Source: a virus
IMG/VR virus record: IMGVR_UViG_3300025108_000111
Coordinates: 1-44,052 of that record
Direction: 5' to 3' (one strand)
DNA: 44,052 bases
Of the stretch, positions 39,879 through 44,052 are shown in pieces (position 1 is the first letter of the stretch; each line of letters starts with the position of its first letter). Under the pieces are notes generated by a model, which had not been told where the DNA came from, did no database searches, and saw nothing but the letters and a program-made list of their open reading frames with translations. A program made the position numbers and the translations under genes.

Positions 39879-41207
39879 ATGGCGACCAGTATAATGGCTA
39901 ATCCTACTGTCAGAACCGCAGGGTTCTCGGCTGTTGGAAGCGATTTTATTCTGAAAGCGTCAGAAGGTAGTGACCTATACATTGCGGGATATGCAAGTGT
40001 GGACATGGTTGACAAGCAGGGTGATCGAATCCCAGCATCTGCATTGTCAAAGGCATTCACGAAGTTTATGGGTAACAAGGCATTCAGAAATGTTCAACTA
40101 GCACATAGCGGCATTCAAGTCGGTGAAGTAGTTGACAATTATACAGATTCGGAAGGACGAGTTTGGAAATCAGAAGTGGACGAGCATGGACTCTTTGTCG
40201 TATGCCGTGTCCGTGACGACATCCAAAAGGCTCGTGAAGTCCAAAAGCAGGTTCGCAGTGGCGACCTCAAAGCATTCTCTATCGGTGGTCAAGCGTTATT
40301 CCGTGTAACCAAAACCACCCCTGAACATGGGACACACAGGGAGATTACCGATTTAGAATTGCACGAGATTACCTTGTGCAAAAAGGGCATCAACCCGGAA
40401 GCCCGATATACAATCCTTAAAATGGACAATACAGGAAGTGAACAAGAAATGAGTAATGAAGCATTGAGCGAAATACGAGACAGCCTAAGCCGTGTGTTAA
40501 AGCACATTGAAGACGAAGAACCAGCAAATGAACCAGTTGTTAAGACTGATCAACATGCCGATAGTAGTGCAATTGCATACATCGATACGCTTGAGAAGTT
40601 TGCTCACGAGAGTGGAGTCAACCTTGATTCCCTCCGTAACCACTTCGGTCTTGAGAAGGCTTACCTCCAAGAAGGCAGTGGCGGATACAGTCACCGTGGT
40701 CAAGGAGATGCTGAAGGAAGTGGAGAATCCGCTTCTGAACCATCTTACCCAAGTTTGCCATCAGCAAGCGGCAATCAGAATGTCATCAAGCAAACTGGCT
40801 CGATGAAGATGAATGCACCTTCAGGTAACAAGCAGGTTATCAAAGGCGGCTTGAACCTTTCACCTCAATCCCTTGAACGAGGATACCACGCTTACGCATC
40901 CATTCGTGATGAAGAAGCAGTCAAATCCCTTGTTGAAAAAGAGTGGAAAGACCGTTACAATGCTGAAACGGAAAATGCATTGGCCATCCAAAAGCAAAAT
41001 GACTTTGGTGGACAAATCAACTCCCTGCGAAATGAGATTGCCTCATTGAAGCAAGAAAACACTGACTTGCAGAAGTCCGTCGTTGCTGAACCTGCAACAA
41101 CATCTGTTCGTGTGCCAACCCATGACGAGTTTAACGCAATGGGCAATGGTGTCGATGGATGGCTTGCGGCTGAAGACTTGGCACGGAGGGCCTTGAGAGG
41201 AGAATAA
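39879..41207 (+). CDS. HK97-type prohead protease fused to scaffold
   Basis: 442 residues. ATG 39879 is chosen for the promoter spacing; ATG 39894 would remove five residues. The N-terminal 185 residues are a herpesvirus/HK97-family (S78-like) assembly protease: I-A-G-Y-A-S-V-D-M-V-D-K-Q-G-D-R, L-A-H76-S-G, K-A-F-S134-I-G-G (nucleophile) and L-H-E-I-T-L-C-K-K-G-I-N-P. The rest is scaffold-like: acidic helices, a disordered Gly/Ser/Gln part and a strong coiled coil near the end (I-N-S-L-R-N-E-I-A-S-L-K-Q-E-N). The scaffold would organise capsid subunits, then be cut away by the protease. It lies directly before the capsid gene. Confidence 0.9.
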   Translation: MATSIMANPTVRTAGFSAVGSDFILKASEGSDLYIAGYASVDMVDKQGDRIPASALSKAFTKFMGNKAFRNVQLAHSGIQVGEVVDNYTDSEGRVWKSEVDEHGLFVVCRVRDDIQKAREVQKQVRSGDLKAFSIGGQALFRVTKTTPEHGTHREITDLELHEITLCKKGINPEARYTILKMDNTGSEQEMSNEALSEIRDSLSRVLKHIEDEEPANEPVVKTDQHADSSAIAYIDTLEKFAHESGVNLDSLRNHFGLEKAYLQEGSGGYSHRGQGDAEGSGESASEPSYPSLPSASGNQNVIKQTGSMKMNAPSGNKQVIKGGLNLSPQSLERGYHAYASIRDEEAVKSLVEKEWKDRYNAETENALAIQKQNDFGGQINSLRNEIASLKQENTDLQKSVVAEPATTSVRVPTHDEFNAMGNGVDGWLAAEDLARRALRGE

Positions 41208-41231
41208 TCCTTTCAAAATACAACTTGAAAA

Positions 41232-41241
41232 AAGGAGATGA
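41232..41241 (+). promoter_or_regulatory. Strong ribosome binding site of the capsid gene
   Basis: AAGGAGATGA lies shortly upstream of ATG 41248, one of the longest Shine-Dalgarno matches in the window. This fits the high translation needed for a major capsid protein. Confidence 0.6.
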
Positions 41242-41247
41242 AAAGAA

Positions 41248-42417
41248 ATGAGCGGATCACGAGGATACCTACGAACAATTGAAGACATGGAGCGACTGTA
41301 TTACGGTGCAGGAGCAGGAAACAACGCATGGGCATACAGCGGAACAGACCTATTGAAGGCTGACTCTCCATTGATGTCCACTACAAGCGGAACCTATCAG
41401 GCTATTTTTGGCCGTAAGGTTTGGTCACAGTTGAACCAAGAGTTTAACGCATTTTCAATCATGCCAAAGAAACCATGGGAAAAGAGTGGATGGCGAGTCG
41501 TCACTGGCAAGCCTGATTCTAGCAAGGGTGGCGGCGTTCCTGAAAACGCAACACTGCCTGAAACAAGCAAACCAACTTTCTTGCATGTCAATGACAAACC
41601 ACGCACAGTGGCTCACACCTTTGACCTCACTGAAACCGCAATGTTCCTTGCTGACAAGGATGACGGTCTTGGTGATGCTCGTGCTGTCATGAAAATGGAG
41701 ATGGCCAAGCACCACGCTGAAACCATCAACAAAATGCTTCTAAAGGATATTTCCTACCGTAGCACCACATTGAATGACTTTGACTCTATTGACCGTATTA
41801 CTTCATCCGCTAAGATCGAGAAGGCTTCAACCTTTGGCGATGTATCGGCAGGCGACCACGACCAATACAACATCAGCCGACCTGAAGCGGCAACGCAAGA
41901 ATGGTCTGATGCAAATGTTGATGCGGGAACCAATGGTGATGAACGCCCACTTACACTGAACATCCTCGATGGCATGTTCCGCAACATTTGGGAGCGTGGT
42001 GGACAACCAAAGGTCATCATGACTGGATACGATACTCTTGAGAAGATTCAACAGTTGCTACAACCTCAACAACGCTTCACTGAAATGAAGAAAGTTGTTC
42101 CGGGTGTCAACGGCGTGAAAGGTGTTCCGGGTATGGAGGCAGGGTTTATCGTTGCTACATACAACGGTGTGCCTCTTATTCCTTCTAAGGATGTTCACAA
42201 CGAAGGAGGAGCAGGAATCAGCCGTCTATACTACATGGATACTGATTACACCTACTTCTGCACTGCAAAACCAACTCTCTATCACGAATCAGGCATTGAG
42301 ACAGGAGACCCATTCGGTATCAACCGTCTAGGTCAAATGGGAATGTTCCACACGATGGGCAACCTATGGCAACTGTTCTATGGCGCACACGGCAAGGTGA
42401 GGGACCTAAGTGCTTGA
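41248..42417 (+). CDS. Major capsid protein (HK97 fold)
   Basis: 389 residues. An N-terminal arm of about 45 residues may be processed; the body follows with Q-A-I-F-G-R-K-V-W-S-Q-L, then F-S-I-M-P-K-K-P-W and T-F-D-L-T-E-T-A, the pattern of capsid subunits in archaeal head-tail viruses. A central A-domain-like part has P-K-V-I-M-T-G-Y-D-T-L-E-K-I, V-A-T-Y-N-G-V-P-L-I-P-S-K-D, and Y-Y-M-D-T. Position after the protease-scaffold gene, size, strong ribosome site and well-balanced composition all support the call. It is tag-free. Confidence 0.9.
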   Translation: MSGSRGYLRTIEDMERLYYGAGAGNNAWAYSGTDLLKADSPLMSTTSGTYQAIFGRKVWSQLNQEFNAFSIMPKKPWEKSGWRVVTGKPDSSKGGGVPENATLPETSKPTFLHVNDKPRTVAHTFDLTETAMFLADKDDGLGDARAVMKMEMAKHHAETINKMLLKDISYRSTTLNDFDSIDRITSSAKIEKASTFGDVSAGDHDQYNISRPEAATQEWSDANVDAGTNGDERPLTLNILDGMFRNIWERGGQPKVIMTGYDTLEKIQQLLQPQQRFTEMKKVVPGVNGVKGVPGMEAGFIVATYNGVPLIPSKDVHNEGGAGISRLYYMDTDYTYFCTAKPTLYHESGIETGDPFGINRLGQMGMFHTMGNLWQLFYGAHGKVRDLSA

Positions 42418-42454
42418 TCTCAACGGAGAAATGAAAATTAAAGAGATGATTTAG

Positions 42455-42844
42455 ATGGCAGTAGTAACAAATATCGAAGAAACAACAGCAAGCGTAGTCC
42501 TAGACGAAGGTCTTTGGATGGGAACCCGAAATGATTCAACCGCATGGTTGGCAGGCATTACAGGTGTTGCCGCAGATTCACAAGCGGAAGGCGGAGTCAA
42601 GATGATGATTCTTGATGTAGTCTGCACAGCCGCAGGTGCATCAGCAATCGACTTGACCTCAACAGGAATTGTCGGAGTCAGTGGGACCCACGGACTAGCA
42701 ATTCTTTCAGTCAACAACATGTCCGGTGGCTTTGAAGTCCCAACAGCAGTTTACCTTTCAGGAACAAACAACGCTGTGATCAACTTCACCTCCGGTTCAG
42801 GAACCGCTGGCGATACGCACCGACTTTGCTTCTTGTATGCTTGA
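42455..42844 (+). CDS. Beta-rich small virion protein, probable capsid decoration
   Basis: 129 residues, rich in Ala, Gly, Ser, Thr and Val with alternating hydrophobic strands (V-G-V-S-G-T-H-G-L-A-I-L-S-V; V-P-T-A-V-Y-L-S-G; A-V-I-N-F-T). Size, composition and place right after the capsid gene fit a cement or decoration protein. There is no sequence motif to confirm. Confidence 0.6.
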   Translation: MAVVTNIEETTASVVLDEGLWMGTRNDSTAWLAGITGVAADSQAEGGVKMMILDVVCTAAGASAIDLTSTGIVGVSGTHGLAILSVNNMSGGFEVPTAVYLSGTNNAVINFTSGSGTAGDTHRLCFLYA

Positions 42845-42855
42845 GGTGAGTCTTT

Positions 42856-43323
42856 ATGACTCTAACCTTAACCTACACAGGTGCAAGGCCTTACGCTGAA
42901 TTGACGCACTTCAAATTGCATCCACTTAAGTTTGGATTCGCTCGTGGCGAGGCCCGAACAGATGTCCCTGAAGCATTCATCAAAGAAGTCATCATCCCGA
43001 TGATCGACAATGGTGCTTCAATGTGGACAGTATCGGATTCAGAACCTGAAGACAAATCAAAAGCAATGCTTGACGCAGTTGAGGATAAAACCCCAGTTGT
43101 CGAAGAAGTAGTTGAAACAGTGGTTGAAACACCACCTGCCACTACTGAACAGTCTCAAGCAATGATTGATGCAATCGAAGAAGGACCTCAATTCAGTGAA
43201 TCAATGTCAAGAGCGCAAATGATGTCATGGTGCAGAAGTAAAGGCATTCCTACGGTTACGAAGGATACCAAAGCCACTTTGATTGAAAAGGCCCTTGCAT
43301 TCAATGCAGGGGTTGATGCTTGA
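42856..43323 (+). CDS. Head-tail region protein with SAP-like C-terminus
   Basis: 155 residues. The N-terminal 65 residues resemble small head-completion proteins (L-T-L-T-Y-T-G-A-R-P-Y; F-A-R-G-E-A-R-T). A Val/Glu/Pro linker has the repeated words S-K-A-M-L-D-A-V-E and S-Q-A-M-I-D-A-I-E. The end, M-S-W-C-R-S-K-G-I-P-T ... T-L-I-E-K-A, matches a SAP/HeH-type helix-extended-helix, a small DNA-binding fold also common in phage structural proteins. The stop overlaps the next ATG. Confidence 0.55.
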   Translation: MTLTLTYTGARPYAELTHFKLHPLKFGFARGEARTDVPEAFIKEVIIPMIDNGASMWTVSDSEPEDKSKAMLDAVEDKTPVVEEVVETVVETPPATTEQSQAMIDAIEEGPQFSESMSRAQMMSWCRSKGIPTVTKDTKATLIEKALAFNAGVDA

Positions 43324-43913
43324 TGGGTATTATTGAACACACCATTGATGATGGTGATGGGCGATACGCTTCTAGGACTCGTGTCAATCGTCTAGTCTAT
43401 CAATTCGATGAGGCTGATTTAGCGTCAAACCCAATGGTTGAATCAGCAAAGATTCCGATCAACGGTGAAATCCATACGATTAAACTTGATGTGGGTATGT
43501 CGCTGGCTACTACACAGTCTGATGTTGAAACCACTAAAGGACAATTCAGTATGGTCAATGGTGACTTCTTTACCATGTCAGGTAGTCAAGAAAACCTCTT
43601 CACACCTATTGGAGGCGTTGACTTCACAGGACAAAACCCTGAAACCTTTTATCAATTTCAAACCAATGAAGGTGCGGCACAGAACGGGACTACAATGGAT
43701 ATTGCATTGAGTGTTAGGACTGGGCTGTCAGGGCATAGCACACCAGCGGCCCCTAATGTCGCTGATGCAGGCGGAACCCCTAGAGTGGTCGGCAGTGTTC
43801 AACCATGGACCGGGAGAGTCTGTGGCAGTGTCAAGTTTGTTCTTCAATTCCTAAGTGCAAACACATTTCATACCTCCACAGGGCCAATCCGAGTCATAGT
43901 TTACTATTCTTGA
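43323..43913 (+). CDS. Beta-rich structural protein
   Basis: 196 residues from ATG 43323 (TGATG overlap). Predominantly beta: V-N-R-L-V-Y-Q-F, I-H-T-I-K-L-D-V-G, G-S-V-K-F-V-L-Q-F-L, I-R-V-I-V-Y-Y-S. The position beyond the capsid gene points to a head-tail connector or tail protein, but no family is recognised. Confidence 0.58.
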   Translation: MGIIEHTIDDGDGRYASRTRVNRLVYQFDEADLASNPMVESAKIPINGEIHTIKLDVGMSLATTQSDVETTKGQFSMVNGDFFTMSGSQENLFTPIGGVDFTGQNPETFYQFQTNEGAAQNGTTMDIALSVRTGLSGHSTPAAPNVADAGGTPRVVGSVQPWTGRVCGSVKFVLQFLSANTFHTSTGPIRVIVYYS

Positions 43914-43962
43914 ATAGTAAGTTATTGTTATAAGGAAAGACATACTGAACGGATTGATAGCA

Positions 43963-44052
43963 ATGACGACTCTTACAGTTACTCAAGCAGGGCGAACCAA
44001 TGTATCGGGCAACAGATTGACTGTATCCCTTAGTGCATCAACAGCAGACACC
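43963..44052 (+). CDS. Partial gene, beta-rich N-terminus, runs off the window
   Basis: ATG 43963 opens a frame of 30 codons that is still open at the window end. It begins T-T-L-T-V-T-Q-A-G-R-T-N-V-S-G-N, Ser/Thr/Val-rich strands typical of virion proteins. Upstream, 43914-43962 has no gene. It is probably the next structural gene. Confidence 0.5.
   Translation, partial: MTTLTVTQAGRTNVSGNRLTVSLSASTADT

Noticed and set aside
1-44052. Insertion sequence, integrase or host-chromosome boundary
   Set aside because: No transposase, integrase, terminal inverted repeats or att-like tRNA end was seen, so a provirus state cannot be shown from this window.

Overview
The window looks like about half of a tailed archaeal virus (head-tail virus, HK97-type capsid) or provirus. 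The likely host is a marine euryarchaeon, possibly Poseidoniales/Marine Group II. The virus call rests on a complete packaging and head set read directly from the sequence: large terminase, portal, prohead protease fused to a scaffold, and major capsid protein. The archaeal call is inference. It rests on TATA-like boxes spaced for leaderless starts on both sides of one divergent gene pair, an Arf/Ras-like GTPase with NKMD and DIGGQ motifs, and general resemblance to uncultured marine archaeal viruses. No host gene, tRNA, IS element or CRISPR array was seen. Almost everything lies on the + strand in tight, translationally coupled operons (ATGA and TGATG overlaps). Only two small genes are on the - strand.

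Layout. 1-563: non-coding, G-rich degenerate repeats followed by T-rich repeats. 564-11654: an accessory cassette in which nearly every protein begins with the same short peptide, consensus M-T-A-F-D-x-A-W-x-L-L-K. Behind the tag come different bodies: several small HExxH zincins, a GNAT-like protein, a kinase-like protein, two proteins resembling ADP-ribosyltransferases, an ASCH domain, a phage domain ending in RWNC, and disordered proteins. An untagged HMG-CoA-lyase-like enzyme and a small zinc protein sit among them. 11692-16273: two GP88-type cysteine proteins flanking a 777-residue D12-class adenine methyltransferase that carries the tag internally, just before its methyltransferase domain. 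16246-20353: a minus-strand gene, a ribbon-helix-helix regulator, three small membrane proteins, an Arf-like GTPase, an HNH-like zinc protein and a Q/M-rich protein. 20373-29710: zinc proteins, a candidate small terminase, Cys-rich tagged proteins and large low-complexity virion-type proteins. 29707-43913: terminase, portal, several small coiled or disordered proteins, a 1161-residue protein with a degenerate DNA-ligase-like domain, protease/scaffold, capsid and small beta-rich proteins. The window ends inside one more gene.

How it may work together. The most unusual signal is the shared tag: about 20 copies, mostly N-terminal, some C-terminal, and some exactly at internal domain junctions. 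It is absent from terminase, portal, protease and capsid. The domain repertoire behind it (zincin, ART-like, methyltransferase, GNAT, kinase-like) resembles that of the giant polyvalent proteins some phages package and inject. My working hypothesis, which is inference, is that the tag is a docking or packaging peptide that loads separate small effectors into the particle or onto a shared partner.
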